This document shows, piece after piece, positions 16,716 to 26,986 of a DNA stretch of 64,000 bases. Every line of letters begins with the position of its first letter. Within the stretch, counting starts at the first letter, position 1. The translations under genes and the position numbers were made by a program. The notes under the pieces were generated by a model. The model was given only the letters and a program-made list of their open reading frames with translations. It was not told where the DNA came from and did no database searches. Origin of the DNA: Marinomonas alcarazii (GTDB lineage: Bacteria > Pseudomonadota > Gammaproteobacteria > Pseudomonadales > Marinomonadaceae); assembly GCF_003208215.1 (NCBI RefSeq), contig NZ_QKLW01000001.1, positions 856,683 to 920,682 of the forward strand, given 5' to 3'.

Positions 16716-19346
16716 ATGGGAAAATCACTGGTTATTGTGGAATCGCCCGCTAAGGCGAAAACCATCAACAAATACTTGGGTAATGACTTTGTCGTCAAAT
16801 CGAGTGTCGGGCACATTCGAGACTTACCAACAGGTACAACGGCTACCTCTACACCTCAAGAGCGTGCAAAGCAGGCTGCTTTGACGCGAAAAATGAGCCC
16901 AGAAGAAAAGCTTGCTTATAAAAGTAAAAAATCGCGTGCGCAATTGATTTCCAGAATGGGCGTTGATCCAGAAAATAATTGGAAAGCTCACTACGAAATA
17001 TTGCCAGGCAAAGAAAAAGTAGTCGATGAATTAAAACGCCTAGCTAAAAATGCTGACACCATCTATCTCGCAACCGATTTGGATAGAGAGGGTGAGGCTA
17101 TTGCTTGGCACTTGCGAGAAGCAATTGGCGGTGATGACAGCCGGTACAAGCGAGTCGTCTTTAACGAGATTACGAAAAAAGCCATTAAAGCTGCTTTTGA
17201 AACGCCATCTGAACTTGATATGAATCGCGTGAATGCTCAGCAAGCTCGTCGTTTCCTAGACCGAGTTGTAGGTTTCATGGTGTCTCCGCTGCTTTGGTCA
17301 AAAGTAGCAAGAGGTTTGTCGGCAGGGCGTGTGCAGTCTGTCGCAGTGCGTTTGATTGTTGAACGTGAAAAAGAAATTCGTGCGTTTGTTCCTGATGAAT
17401 TCTGGGAGTTGGATGCGATGCTTTCAACGCCTTCAAAGGATGTCATTAAGTTTGAAGCCACAAAGTATCAAAATAAAGAATACCGACCCGTTAATAAAGC
17501 GCAATCCGATGAGCATGTTGCTCGTCTTGATAATGCAAAATACTTAGTAAGCAGTCGAGAAGATAAGCCAACGAGCAGTAAGCCGTCAGCCCCTTTTATT
17601 ACCTCAACTCTTCAGCAGGCGGCCAGTACGCGTCTGGGTTATGGTGTTAAAAAGACTATGATGCTCGCTCAGCGCTTGTATGAAGGTGGTTACATCACCT
17701 ATATGCGTACAGACTCGACTAATTTAAGTGTCGATGCTGTAGAAGCGCTTAGAGGCTATATCGCTTCTAATTTTGGCGATGCGTATTTGCCTGCAGAACC
17801 TATTCGTTATAGCAGTAAAGAAGGCGCACAAGAGGCTCACGAAGCCATTCGTCCTTCCGATGTAAATGTGCGCGTTGATGATTTGCTTGGCATGGAAAAA
17901 GACGCGCATCGTTTATATGATTTGATTCGTAGTCAGTTTATGGCATGTCAAATGACGCCAGCTGAATACACCTCTACCACAATTACAGTAACCACTGGTG
18001 ACTATGAGTTTAAAGCCAAAGGCCGTATTTTGCGCTTTGATGGTTACACTCGTGCCATGCAGACCGTTGCAAAGAAAGGCGAAGATAACACTTTGCCAGA
18101 TGTGGGTGAGGGTGAATATTTAACTCTTCAAGAGTTGTTGCCAGAGCAGCACTTTACTAAACCGGTGGCGCGCTTTAGCGAAGCAAGTTTGGTTAAAGAG
18201 CTTGAAAAGCGTGGTATTGGTAGACCTTCTACTTACGCCTCTATCATTTCAACGATTCAAGATCGTGGTTATGTGCGCGTTGAGAATCGTCGCTTTTATG
18301 CAGAGAAAATGGGTGACATAGTCACAGAGCGCCTAGTTGATAGCTTCAATTCGTTGATGAATTTCAGTTTTACTGCGCAAATGGAAGAGCAACTAGATGA
18401 TATCGCTGAAGGTCATAAAGATTGGATAAAGACGCTTAATGCGTTTTATAACGACTTTAGTTCTGTGCTTGCTAAAGCTGAATCGCCTGACGGCGGTATG
18501 ATGCTAAATGAGCCAACCCCGACAGACATCGAATGCCCAACTTGTTCCCGTCCGATGCAAATTCGTACAGCAAGTACCGGTGTTTTTATGTCTTGTTCCG
18601 GCTATGCGTTGCCTCCAAAAGAACGTTGTAAAGCAACGATCAACCTTATCCGTGGTGATGAAGCCGTTGCCATTGATGACGAGGAAGGTGAATCTAAAGC
18701 GCTGATCAATAAGCATCGCTGTAAGATTTGTGGGTCAGCGATGGATAGCTACCTAATGGACGAAAGCCGTAAGCTTCATGTTTGTGGTAATAACCCTGCG
18801 TGTTCAGGTTATGAAGTCGAAACTGGAACCTTTAAAATTAAAGGTTATGATGGTCCTACGCTTGAATGTGACAAGTGTGGTTCCGAAATGCAGCTAAAAA
18901 CAGGCCGTTTTGGCAAATATTTTGGCTGTACAAATGAAGAGTGTAAAAACACTCGTAAACTATTAAAAAATGGTGAAGCTGCACCGCCGAAGATGGATCC
19001 TGTGCCGATGCCTGATTTGGCATGTCAGAAAGTAGAAGATCATTATGTGCTTCGTGATGGCGCAACGGGCTTGTTCCTTGCGGCTAGTCAGTTCCCTCGT
19101 AAACGAGAAACTAGAGCACCTTTGGTAAAAGAGCTACTTCCTTATATGGACCAAATTGATCCTAAATACCATTTCTTTGCTAAGGCGCCTGTAGAGGATT
19201 CCGAAGGTCGTCCTGCTATTATTCGTTATAGCCGTAAGACTAAAGAGCAATATGTTATGACGGAGAACGAAGAGGGCAAGCCTACAGGTTGGAAAGCATT
19301 TTTTGTTGGCTCTAAATGGGTTGTTGAGGAAGGTAAGAAGAAATGA
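16716..19346 (+). CDS. topA: DNA topoisomerase I
   Basis: A type IA topoisomerase that relaxes negative supercoils. The Toprim domain begins [16 protein letters not shown] and has the acidic motif [13 protein letters not shown] near residue 115. The active-site tyrosine lies in [13 protein letters not shown] near 328. Three C-terminal four-cysteine zinc ribbons follow ([24 protein letters not shown]). From ATG 16716 it has 876 residues (E. coli 865). Upstream in-frame codons back to 16593 have no homologous look, so I exclude them. The following gene overlaps its stop by four bases. Confidence 0.97.
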   Translation: MGKSLVIVESPAKAKTINKYLGNDFVVKSSVGHIRDLPTGTTATSTPQERAKQAALTRKMSPEEKLAYKSKKSRAQLISRMGVDPENNWKAHYEILPGKEKVVDELKRLAKNADTIYLATDLDREGEAIAWHLREAIGGDDSRYKRVVFNEITKKAIKAAFETPSELDMNRVNAQQARRFLDRVVGFMVSPLLWSKVARGLSAGRVQSVAVRLIVEREKEIRAFVPDEFWELDAMLSTPSKDVIKFEATKYQNKEYRPVNKAQSDEHVARLDNAKYLVSSREDKPTSSKPSAPFITSTLQQAASTRLGYGVKKTMMLAQRLYEGGYITYMRTDSTNLSVDAVEALRGYIASNFGDAYLPAEPIRYSSKEGAQEAHEAIRPSDVNVRVDDLLGMEKDAHRLYDLIRSQFMACQMTPAEYTSTTITVTTGDYEFKAKGRILRFDGYTRAMQTVAKKGEDNTLPDVGEGEYLTLQELLPEQHFTKPVARFSEASLVKELEKRGIGRPSTYASIISTIQDRGYVRVENRRFYAEKMGDIVTERLVDSFNSLMNFSFTAQMEEQLDDIAEGHKDWIKTLNAFYNDFSSVLAKAESPDGGMMLNEPTPTDIECPTCSRPMQIRTASTGVFMSCSGYALPPKERCKATINLIRGDEAVAIDDEEGESKALINKHRCKICGSAMDSYLMDESRKLHVCGNNPACSGYEVETGTFKIKGYDGPTLECDKCGSEMQLKTGRFGKYFGCTNEECKNTRKLLKNGEAAPPKMDPVPMPDLACQKVEDHYVLRDGATGLFLAASQFPRKRETRAPLVKELLPYMDQIDPKYHFFAKAPVEDSEGRPAIIRYSRKTKEQYVMTENEEGKPTGWKAFFVGSKWVVEEGKKK

Positions 19347-19813
19347 GTGTTGCCAGTCTAGCGAGCCTTACGAATCAAAAATTAGATACTGCAAGACGCT
19401 TTATTCAACAAAGTCAGCAAAGCGAAGAGAGCTGGTTGAGTGTTGGGCTTGAAAGCTCCGCTCTTTTCCAGATAAGAAGCGCATTAAATGGTTTATTGAA
19501 AGAAGTGTCTTTAGCGTATTCATTATCTGGTTCGCTGGATGTGGCAAAATTATTGACAGAGTCTGAGTCTAAGCAAATTGTTGTGCCGGTTTTATCTGAA
19601 CTGGCTGATTTGCTAACGCGAAAAGATTCTTGGTTTTTTCAGCTAGATCAAGCTTATTTAGCTCAGTTTGAATGTAAAGGCTTAGCTTCGTCGGCAGTCC
19701 AAGGAGATAACTTGATCGGTCGAGGAAGTGATGCGGGTGCATCAGTGAGTTACTATTTAGCTAAGTTGGTTGAATTAGTGTTACGTTTTAGAGAAGAGTC
19801 ATCAGAGTATTGA
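19343..19813 (+). CDS. Small protein downstream of topA (probably DUF6586)
   Basis: A 156-residue, soluble-looking, mostly helical protein. It overlaps the topA stop by 4 bases (ATGA) and is therefore co-translated with it. In Pseudomonas a small gene of this type lies between topA and lexA, and the position and style match; I recall that family as DUF6586, so the label is tentative. No catalytic motif is visible. Confidence 0.7.
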   Translation: MSVASLASLTNQKLDTARRFIQQSQQSEESWLSVGLESSALFQIRSALNGLLKEVSLAYSLSGSLDVAKLLTESESKQIVVPVLSELADLLTRKDSWFFQLDQAYLAQFECKGLASSAVQGDNLIGRGSDAGASVSYYLAKLVELVLRFREESSEY

Positions 19814-19815
19814 AT

Positions 19816-20082
19816 ATGAAAGAATCCTACCTAGAAATTGTTGAGCTTGATAACGGCGATATTGTGCTGCGTCCAGCCGCTGAAGATGGTGAGGAAACCG
19901 TTCCGTTAGCAACATTGAAAATATCCGATGATACTCGCTCTTACTTAAAAGATCGGTATTTTGAATTGGCAAAACATATGTTTCATGCCGGAATTGATTT
20001 TGTTTATTCTGATGAAGCAGGCTTTGATGAAGGCGCAGATTATCTTGATGATGAAGAGTTTCGCCCCAAGATCCTTCACTAA
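19816..20082 (+). CDS. Small acidic protein of the topA operon, unknown function
   Basis: An 88-residue, strongly acidic protein (many D and E, ending DEEFRPKILH). It starts two bases after the stop of the preceding gene and is the last of the topA unit, followed by a bidirectional terminator facing lexA. A similar short gene is found at the same place in Pseudomonas. Its function is unknown. A TTG at 19810 overlapping the upstream stop is an alternative start. Confidence 0.72.
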   Translation: MKESYLEIVELDNGDIVLRPAAEDGEETVPLATLKISDDTRSYLKDRYFELAKHMFHAGIDFVYSDEAGFDEGADYLDDEEFRPKILH

Positions 20083-20116
20083 GCTTGTATGAGTGTTGTG
20101 ATATCTCACACCAAAT

Positions 20117-20146
20117 AAAAAAGCGAAGATTAGTCTTCGCTTTTTT
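20117..20146. terminator. Bidirectional terminator between the topA unit and lexA
   Basis: A perfect AAAAAAGCGAAGA / TCTTCGCTTTTTT stem with a TTAG loop. A's on one side and T's on the other serve both converging units. Confidence 0.92.
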
Positions 20147-20181
20147 ATTAAATGGCAAGACAGTAAAGCAGAATTGCTACC

Positions 20182-20805
20182 TTATAGGCCTTGTCGTATC
20201 ACACCGACAGATAAGCCTTCAATAGCAAAATCTTCACTTTCAAGATCAACAATAATGTCGTTAAATTCGTCGTTCTCTGGTATGAGTCTAACAATACTGC
20301 CTTTTTGTTCAAAGCGTTTTACTGTTACTTCATCGCCAATACGAGCCACAACAATTTGGCCATTACGTACAGAGTTGGTTTTATGAACGGCGAGTAAATC
20401 GCCTTCCATAATGCCGATATCTTTCATACTGGTTCCTGAGACGGAAAGGAAGTAGTCCGCCTGAGGAGAAAACATTGCCGCAGGTATATTCACATGGGAC
20501 GCGATATTCTCTTGTGCCAAAATAGGGTAACCTGCAGCGACTTTGCCTATAACGGGTAGGCCAAGGTCGTCGACAGAGTCATTGCTTGGCTCATTGTCAA
20601 TTAAGCGTATTCCGCGTGATGCGCCAGATAGCATCTCGATCGCGCCTTTTTTACATAAGGCTTTTAGATGCTCTTCGGCTGCATTGGGGGATTTAAACCC
20701 AAGTCGGCGCGCTATTTCTGCTCTCGTAGGTGGAAACCCCGTTTCGGTAATAAACTCGCGAATGGTTTCTAGTACGTCAGATTGTCTTTTGGTTAATTTA
20801 ATCAT
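20182..20805 (-). CDS. lexA: SOS response repressor LexA
   Basis: A 207-residue repressor-protease. The N-terminal winged helix includes [14 protein letters not shown] and [12 protein letters not shown]. The self-cleavage site is Ala-Gly in KVAAGYP near residue 88. The Ser-Lys pair lies in [10 protein letters not shown] and DEVTVKRF. It represses DNA-damage genes and is cleaved when RecA is activated. Two tandem SOS boxes lie in front of it, so it should be autoregulated as in E. coli. Confidence 0.98.
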   Translation of the reverse strand: MIKLTKRQSDVLETIREFITETGFPPTRAEIARRLGFKSPNAAEEHLKALCKKGAIEMLSGASRGIRLIDNEPSNDSVDDLGLPVIGKVAAGYPILAQENIASHVNIPAAMFSPQADYFLSVSGTSMKDIGIMEGDLLAVHKTNSVRNGQIVVARIGDEVTVKRFEQKGSIVRLIPENDEFNDIIVDLESEDFAIEGLSVGVIRQGL

Positions 20806-20812
20806 AGGGTAT

Positions 20813-20828
20813 CTGGTTGTTTATACAG
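20813..20828. promoter_or_regulatory. LexA-binding SOS box 2 (one mismatch)
   Basis: CTGG-N8-ACAG differs from the CTGT-N8-ACAG consensus at one base. It lies 8 bases upstream of the lexA start codon and 3 bases from the perfect box. Confidence 0.7.
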
Positions 20829-20831
20829 TTA

Positions 20832-20847
20832 CTGTTATTATATACAG
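20832..20847. promoter_or_regulatory. LexA-binding SOS box 1 (perfect consensus)
   Basis: CTGTTATTATATACAG is an exact CTGT-N8-ACAG with an AT-rich centre. It lies between the divergent lexA and dinG genes, 27 bases before the dinG ATG, so both genes are expected to be in the SOS regulon. Confidence 0.92.
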
Positions 20848-20874
20848 CATTCCTAACTATACTCAATGATATAA

Positions 20875-22998
20875 ATGCTTTCAGATGAACTAAAAACACA
20901 AATTCAACTCGCATACCGAGCTTCTTTGGATGCGAAGTCCCATAAACCAAGGGCCGGGCAGCGCCAGATGATTGGTGCAATCGCTCGCACCTTAGGCAAT
21001 ATAAAACGTGACTCTGAAGGCCAACGCCTTGATGAGAAGCATGTTGCCGTTATCGAGGCGGGAACAGGGACAGGTAAAACCTTATCTTATTGCCTTGCCG
21101 CCATCCCTATTGCCAAAGCACGTGGTCTGAAATTGATTATTTCTACCGCCACAGTGGCCTTACAAGAACAGATCTTACATAAAGAGCTGCCCAATCTATT
21201 GGAGCATACCGATCTTTCGTTCAAGTACACGCTTGCTAAGGGCCGAGGCCGTTACCTTTGCCTGAACAATCTTGAAAGCTTTCTGAGTTCGGAAGAACAT
21301 GCCATGGAAGATATGTTTGCTGGCTTATTCGAGCAGCACCTTCACTCTGATGACATAAACACCGTTCTTTACCAAGAAATGGATGCGGCGTTATCTAAAG
21401 GTGACTGGGATGGAGATAAAGATAACTGGGCTGGCGTGGTGCGAGATCAAGACTGGCGGCGACTTACAACAGACCATCAGCAGTGCACAAATCGTAACTG
21501 TGCGAATTATTCCGCTTGTCCATTTTTTAAAGCTCGCGCTGAAATTGAAGTGGCGGATGTTATTGTTGCTAACCATGACTTAGTACTTGCTGATTTATCA
21601 CTAGGTGGCGGAGCAATTCTTACACCGCCAAAAGAAACGATTTATGTTTTTGATGAAGGTCATCACCTTCCGGACAAAGCCATAGGGCATTTTCGCCATG
21701 AAGTTCGGTTGCAGCAAAGTATTACCTGGTTACGCCAGCTAGAGAAAAACTTAGTGAACCTTAAACAAGAGCTAACGGATGACGTGAGTTTGACCGGGCA
21801 ACTCTTGCTTAAAATTCCTCAGCAAATACAAAGTATTGTTAATTTTATTCAATATGCACAACAAGGTTTAGCGCCTTATATTCAAGGGTTGGGGCTGGAT
21901 CAAGAAAATAACCAACATAGGTTTGAGTTTGGTCAGGTACCAGATGAATTGCGCCAGTTAGCATACAGTTTACAAACCTCGTACCAAAAGTTGTTCAACA
22001 ACATAGAAAGCATCCAAGATGAATGCAAAAAGACCAAGCAAAACGAAGGGATGGGCGTGACGCCTGAAACCGCGGAAACCTGGCAGCCTATTTTGGGAGT
22101 AGTTCTTGGGAGGCTGGAGCAATGTGTTGGTTTATGGCAATTGTATTCAACCGTCGATGACCAGAACTTCCCGCCCAATGCTCGATGGTTGGTTTTGTCC
22201 GGTCAAGGTATGGAACAAGATATTGAGCTGGGGGCTTCTCCGATTTTGGCGGCCAATACATTAAGGCAGCAGCTTTGGGATAAATGTTTTGGTGCCGTCG
22301 TTACATCAGCAACATTAACGGCATTGAATCAATTTCATCGATTTAATATGCGCTCTGGTGTGCCTCGTGACAGTGAATATTTACGTGTTTTAAGTCCTTT
22401 TGATTTCCAAGAAAATGGACGTTTAGTGGTACCCGATATGGAGCATGAGCCTAATCGTGTTGAGCAACATACGGATGAAATAGTGCGCTATCTTGAAGCG
22501 CATGTTGATACCAAAAAAGCCAGTTTGGCGCTTTTTTCTTCCCGTCGACAAATGGAAGAGGTATCGAAATCACTTTCTTCCAGCTTGCAGGAAATATTAC
22601 TCATGCAAGGAGAGCAGTCGAAACGCGTTATTCTGGATTCTCATAAAGCAAGAGTGGATGAAGGAAAGGGGAGCTTATTGCTAGGCTTAGCAAGTTTTGC
22701 AGAAGGTGTGGATCTGCCAGGAGATTATTTAACCTGTGTTTATATCGCCAAAATCCCATTTGCAGTGCCTGATGACCCCGTTGAAGCAACGCTGGCGGAG
22801 TGGATAGAAAAGCGTGGTGGCAATCCATTTATGGAAATCACCATCCCAGATGCATCTTTGCGCTTAGTCCAAGCTACGGGGCGGCTATTAAGAAGCGAAA
22901 CGGATAAAGGTGAAATTCACATATTGGATAAGCGTTTACGCACTAAGCGTTATGGTAGTCAGCTTATTAATAGTTTACCGCCATATCGTTATCAATAA
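20875..22998 (+). CDS. dinG: ATP-dependent DNA helicase DinG
   Basis: A 707-residue superfamily 2, XPD-like 5'-3' helicase. Walker A is EAGTGTGKTLSY near residue 63 and the DEAH-type box is VFDEGHHL near 258. Four cysteines for a [4Fe-4S] cluster appear between them (GRYLCLNN, then QQCTNRNCANYSACPF). The C-terminal helicase motif QATGRLLRS is intact. It clears R-loops and damaged forks. It is divergent from lexA with shared SOS boxes. The Shine-Dalgarno before ATG is poor. Confidence 0.95.
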   Translation: MLSDELKTQIQLAYRASLDAKSHKPRAGQRQMIGAIARTLGNIKRDSEGQRLDEKHVAVIEAGTGTGKTLSYCLAAIPIAKARGLKLIISTATVALQEQILHKELPNLLEHTDLSFKYTLAKGRGRYLCLNNLESFLSSEEHAMEDMFAGLFEQHLHSDDINTVLYQEMDAALSKGDWDGDKDNWAGVVRDQDWRRLTTDHQQCTNRNCANYSACPFFKARAEIEVADVIVANHDLVLADLSLGGGAILTPPKETIYVFDEGHHLPDKAIGHFRHEVRLQQSITWLRQLEKNLVNLKQELTDDVSLTGQLLLKIPQQIQSIVNFIQYAQQGLAPYIQGLGLDQENNQHRFEFGQVPDELRQLAYSLQTSYQKLFNNIESIQDECKKTKQNEGMGVTPETAETWQPILGVVLGRLEQCVGLWQLYSTVDDQNFPPNARWLVLSGQGMEQDIELGASPILAANTLRQQLWDKCFGAVVTSATLTALNQFHRFNMRSGVPRDSEYLRVLSPFDFQENGRLVVPDMEHEPNRVEQHTDEIVRYLEAHVDTKKASLALFSSRRQMEEVSKSLSSSLQEILLMQGEQSKRVILDSHKARVDEGKGSLLLGLASFAEGVDLPGDYLTCVYIAKIPFAVPDDPVEATLAEWIEKRGGNPFMEITIPDASLRLVQATGRLLRSETDKGEIHILDKRLRTKRYGSQLINSLPPYRYQ

Positions 22999-23018
22999 TG
23001 TAAATCAACAAACCGTAA

Positions 23019-23060
23019 GCAAGGGGTGATAAAACCGTATCATTTAGGTACACTCCTTGC
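23019..23060. repeat. Inverted repeat between dinG and rhlB
   Basis: GCAAGGGGTG (23019-23028) pairs with CACTCCTTGC (23051-23060) with one G-U, leaving a 22-base loop. No T tract follows, so it is only a weak candidate for the dinG transcript end. Confidence 0.45.
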
Positions 23061-23086
23061 ACTGATAATTAACCTCAAAACATAAT
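23057..23086 (+). promoter_or_regulatory. Candidate promoter of rhlB
   Basis: TTGCAC (23057-23062), an 18-base spacer and CATAAT (23081-23086) make a reasonable sigma-70 promoter 20 bases before the rhlB ATG. The -35 overlaps the right arm of the preceding inverted repeat. Confidence 0.4.
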
Positions 23087-23106
23087 AGAAGCGTATAGAT
23101 TCCAAT

Positions 23107-24471
23107 ATGGAAAACCAAAATCAAGAAGTGTCATCAGAAACCTCTACAAAACCTAAGCGTACTCGTCGTCCTAACAAACGACCTAAAAGTAACAATGCTG
23201 AATCTAGCAGTGCAAATAACCAAGCTAATACAAAAGCAAAAGAAGTAAAAAATACTGCTGGAAATGCCAAAGGTCATATTTGGTCGATCGAAGATTTCCC
23301 TGTTGCTGAAGTAGAAGGTAAATTGCGTTTCCATGATTTAAACCTTCCTGACAGAGTTCTTAAATCTATCTCTGAAATGGGTTTTGAGTATTGCAGTGAA
23401 ATTCAGGCTGAAACCTTACCTATGACGCTGTTGGGTTATGACATTATTGGTCAGGCTCAAACCGGTACAGGTAAGACTGCGGCTTTTCTAATCGCCATGA
23501 TTAGTGATTTCCTTGATTACCCACTAGAAGAAAAGCGCGCCAATAACTTTGCCCGCGGATTGATTATTGCACCGACTCGTGAATTGGCTATTCAGATTGC
23601 TGATGAAGCCATTAAGCTAACGTCTAACTGCCATTTAAATGTTGTTACTTTGGTGGGTGGATTAAGCTACGAGAAGCAAAAGATCGCAGTGGAAACAGAG
23701 AATGTTGACATTTTGGTTGCCACGCCTGGTCGCTTATTGGATTTTGCTCGCAGCCGAAAAGTTCAATTAGGCAAAGTAGAGTGTTTGGTTCTTGATGAAG
23801 CTGACCGCATGTTGTCTATGGGATTCATTCCTGATGTGAAAAGCATTATTCGCATGACGCCACACAAAGAAACCAGACAAACTATGCTGTTCAGTGCGAC
23901 TTTCCCTAAGGATATCCAGGCTTTGGCTCAGCAATGGACTTATTTCCCTAAAGAAGTGTCGGTTGTGCCAAAAGAAGCGACAAATAAGAATATAGATCAG
24001 GTGATTTATACTGTTGAAGCAGAGCAAAAATGGCCTGTTTTACAACAGCTGATCGACAAGAACGGCGGTCAACGAACCATCATTTTTGCTAATCGTCGAG
24101 ATGAAACTCGTGATCTTTTTGAGCGCCTACGTAAAGCCAATATTAACTGCGCTATTTTGTCTGGGGAAGTTGCCCAAGATAAGCGTGTTAAAACTTTGAA
24201 GAATTTCAAAGACGGTGTGATTCAAGTGCTTGTAGCAACAGATGTCGCTGGACGTGGTATCCATGTTGATAATGTCGAGTTAGTAGTTAACTACTCATTG
24301 CCAGAAGACCCTGAAGACTACGTACATCGAATTGGCCGTACTGGACGTGGTGGTGAGACAGGGAAATCTGTTAGCTTCGCCAGTGAAGACGATGCGTTTA
24401 TGATTCCAGAAATCGAAAGGGTTGTTGGTGAAAGTATCCGCTGCGAGTATATGGTCGATACATCGCTATAA
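23107..24471 (+). CDS. rhlB: DEAD-box ATP-dependent RNA helicase, RhlB type
   Basis: A 454-residue DEAD-box helicase. A basic, low-complexity N-terminal tail (KPKRTRRPNKRPK, residues 15-60) precedes the core. The core has AQTGTGKTAAF (Walker A), APTRELA, ATPGRLLDF, VLDEADRM, FSATFP, and HRIGRTGRGG near the end. The Q-motif region FHDLNLPDRVLKSI and the overall pattern resemble RhlB, which unwinds RNA for the degradosome. Other DEAD subfamilies cannot be excluded without an alignment. No operon partner is required; selO follows after 25 bases. Confidence 0.85.
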   Translation: MENQNQEVSSETSTKPKRTRRPNKRPKSNNAESSSANNQANTKAKEVKNTAGNAKGHIWSIEDFPVAEVEGKLRFHDLNLPDRVLKSISEMGFEYCSEIQAETLPMTLLGYDIIGQAQTGTGKTAAFLIAMISDFLDYPLEEKRANNFARGLIIAPTRELAIQIADEAIKLTSNCHLNVVTLVGGLSYEKQKIAVETENVDILVATPGRLLDFARSRKVQLGKVECLVLDEADRMLSMGFIPDVKSIIRMTPHKETRQTMLFSATFPKDIQALAQQWTYFPKEVSVVPKEATNKNIDQVIYTVEAEQKWPVLQQLIDKNGGQRTIIFANRRDETRDLFERLRKANINCAILSGEVAQDKRVKTLKNFKDGVIQVLVATDVAGRGIHVDNVELVVNYSLPEDPEDYVHRIGRTGRGGETGKSVSFASEDDAFMIPEIERVVGESIRCEYMVDTSL

Positions 24472-24496
24472 ACATCGCTTAACTTTTAAGTGAGAT

Positions 24497-25921
24497 ATGA
24501 TGAATTTAGAGCATCACTTTGCAAGTTTGGGTGAGGCGTTTTCTTCGAAAACTCTCATCCAGCCACTTCATGAGCAGCGATTGGTAGAATTTAATCAATC
24601 GCTCGCTACCTTTCTGTCTATTGATATTAAATCCAATGAAACCAAGCGTATCTTAAGCGGTGAAGAAGCTCTGCCTTCGAGCCTAAGCATGGTTTATGCT
24701 GGGCATCAATTTGGCGGTTTTTCGCCTCAGCTTGGGGATGGGCGAGGTGTTTTGCTAGGTGAGGTGCGTGGTCAAGACGGGCGATTATATGACCTGCATA
24801 TGAAAGGCGCTGGTCTGACACCCTATTCTCGACGTGGTGATGGGCGCGCCGTTTTACGCTCCTGCATACGTGAATATTTGGCGAGTGAGGCGATGACAGC
24901 TTTGTCTGTGCCTTCGTCCAGAGCTTTGGCTTTGTATGACAGTCGAGAAGCGGTGTATCGAGAAACTCCAGAAGCAGGCGCCATGTTGCTAAGAACAGCG
25001 CAAGGCCATATCCGCTTTGGTCATTTTGAGTACTTTTTTTATCAAGGTAAGCAGGATGAACTTGATCAGCTTATAGAATATTGTCTGAAGCATTACTACC
25101 CAGATAGTTTAAAGGCACAATCCCCATTAGAAGACATGTTAACCGAAGTGGTTAAGCGCACAGCAAGAATGGTTGCTAAATGGCAGGCAGTCGGGTTTCA
25201 GCACGGTGTGATGAATACGGATAACTTTTCATTTACTGGCGAGACGATTGATTATGGTCCGTATGGTTTCATGGAGGATTATGAGCCTAATTGGGTTTGC
25301 AATCACTCAGACTATGAAGGGCGTTATGCATTTTCTCGTCAGCCAGGCGTGGGCTTATGGAACTTAAATTGTTTGATGCGCTGTTTTTCAAAGCATCTTG
25401 AGAGAGACCAGCTTATTGCTATTCTTAAATGTTATGAGCCAGAACTTCAAGCTCATTACGATGTCTTGATGATGAAGAAGATGGGGTTAAACTCCGTTGA
25501 CGCTCTGCATGAGTTATTACCTCCATTGCTGGTTATTTTAGCGGCTGAAAAAATGGATTATACGGTCTTCTTTCGTATTTTGAGTCATCTTGAAAAAGAC
25601 GACTTTACGCCTTTGCTGGATGAGGTGGTTGACCGTGAACGATTGAACCAATGGCTTGATCGTTACTTGTCAATAAGGCTATCAGAGCAAAGCAATTGGG
25701 AGCAGACTGGTAATCTGATGCTGCAAACAAACCCCAAATTTATTTTAAGAAACTACTTGGCTCATGAGGCCATTTTAGCAGCGGAGCGTGGAGATTATTT
25801 GCCATTTCGACGTTTGTTAAATGTGCTAAATACGCCATTTGATGAACACCCTGAGTCAAGCGCATTGGCTCAAAGAGCTCCGGAATGGGGTAAGTCTTTA
25901 GAAGTTAGTTGTTCGTCCTAA
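24497..25921 (+). CDS. selO: Protein adenylyltransferase SelO (YdiU family)
   Basis: A 474-residue pseudokinase-fold enzyme that transfers AMP from ATP to Ser, Thr or Tyr of target proteins and is linked to redox stress. The family core is evident: YAGHQFGGFSPQLGDGRG near residue 67, GAGLTPYSRRGDGRAVLR near 103, and GVMNTDNFSFTGETIDYGPY near 235. The C-terminus ends in Cys-Ser-Ser, with cysteine where eukaryotic SelO has selenocysteine. Two adjacent ATG codons (24497, 24500) are possible starts. Confidence 0.94.
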   Translation: MMNLEHHFASLGEAFSSKTLIQPLHEQRLVEFNQSLATFLSIDIKSNETKRILSGEEALPSSLSMVYAGHQFGGFSPQLGDGRGVLLGEVRGQDGRLYDLHMKGAGLTPYSRRGDGRAVLRSCIREYLASEAMTALSVPSSRALALYDSREAVYRETPEAGAMLLRTAQGHIRFGHFEYFFYQGKQDELDQLIEYCLKHYYPDSLKAQSPLEDMLTEVVKRTARMVAKWQAVGFQHGVMNTDNFSFTGETIDYGPYGFMEDYEPNWVCNHSDYEGRYAFSRQPGVGLWNLNCLMRCFSKHLERDQLIAILKCYEPELQAHYDVLMMKKMGLNSVDALHELLPPLLVILAAEKMDYTVFFRILSHLEKDDFTPLLDEVVDRERLNQWLDRYLSIRLSEQSNWEQTGNLMLQTNPKFILRNYLAHEAILAAERGDYLPFRRLLNVLNTPFDEHPESSALAQRAPEWGKSLEVSCSS

Positions 25922-25957
25922 AAGTATTTGACGATTTCAAAAAGAGAAATAATCATA

Positions 25958-26986
25958 ATGAAGCATTCAGTTTGTGTGTTAGGTGGTGGCAGTTTTGGTA
26001 CAGCATTGGCGAATATTATGGCCAATAATGGTCATCAGGTTAGTCAATGGATGCGCAATGAAGAGCAAGTAGAAGAGATTAATTTAACGGGGTTAAATAG
26101 CCGTTATTTGCCAAATGCGCCTTTGCACAGAGAGCTATTGGCGACAAGTAATCTTGAGCAAGCAATTCGAGAAAGTGATACTGTTTTCGTATCTATTCCA
26201 TCTAAGTCATTTGAGCAAGTTGTGCATCGAATTGAGCCATTATTGACGGCAGATAAAATACTGATCAGCACGACTAAGGGATTTAATCCAAATCGTTTTG
26301 AACTTATGAGTGATGTTTTGCGTCGAAACTCTATCACGCAAAAAATTGGTGTTTTGAGTGGGCCCAACCTAGCTAAAGAAATTGCTGCAGGACAAATGAC
26401 AGGGTCTGTTATTGCCAGTGCTGATGATTTAGTTCGCCAACGTGTTATCGAGTTACTTAAATCTCCAACTTTTCGAGTTTATGAAAATCGCGATAGCAAA
26501 GGTGTGGAGTTGGCTGGGGCATTAAAGAACATTTATGCCATAGTGTGCGGACTTGCTAAAGCATTGAATGTTGGCGAAAACACGATGTCGATGATAATGA
26601 CTCGTAGTCTAGCTGAAATGAGCCGTTTTGCTGTGCACTTTGGTGCGAACCCTATGACTTTTCTTGGTTTAGCTGGAATGGGGGATTTGATTGCCACTTG
26701 CACTTCACCACTAAGCCGAAATTATCGAGTTGGTTTTGCTATTGGTTCCGGTGAAAATCTAGACGATGCCGTTGGTGGTATTGGCGAAGTTGCGGAAGGT
26801 GTGAATACATTAAAAATGGTGGTTGAAGAGGCTCATAAACATGGGCTTTATATGCCACTTGCGGAAGGTCTTTCTAAATTATTGTTTGATAATGCCAAGC
26901 TTGAATCATTGATTGGATCAATGATGACGGGTGAGCAAAAATGGGATGTCGAATTTGCGACAAATGAGGAGAGTGACAATGTCTAA
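25958..26986 (+). CDS. gpsA: Glycerol-3-phosphate dehydrogenase [NAD(P)+]
   Basis: Reduces dihydroxyacetone phosphate to sn-glycerol 3-phosphate for phospholipid synthesis. The Rossmann motif is VLGGGSFGTALANIM at the N-terminus. The catalytic lysine lies in AGALKNIYAIVCG near residue 190, and the family segment GLAGMGDLIATCTS is near 240. From ATG 25958 it has 342 residues; a TTG at 25928 would add ten unconserved residues. It overlaps the next gene by 8 bases. Confidence 0.96.
   Translation: MKHSVCVLGGGSFGTALANIMANNGHQVSQWMRNEEQVEEINLTGLNSRYLPNAPLHRELLATSNLEQAIRESDTVFVSIPSKSFEQVVHRIEPLLTADKILISTTKGFNPNRFELMSDVLRRNSITQKIGVLSGPNLAKEIAAGQMTGSVIASADDLVRQRVIELLKSPTFRVYENRDSKGVELAGALKNIYAIVCGLAKALNVGENTMSMIMTRSLAEMSRFAVHFGANPMTFLGLAGMGDLIATCTSPLSRNYRVGFAIGSGENLDDAVGGIGEVAEGVNTLKMVVEEAHKHGLYMPLAEGLSKLLFDNAKLESLIGSMMTGEQKWDVEFATNEESDNV

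Noticed and set aside
23019..23060. A small RNA gene between dinG and rhlB
   Set aside because: There is one imperfect stem but no T tract and no separate promoter, so I list it only as an inverted repeat.
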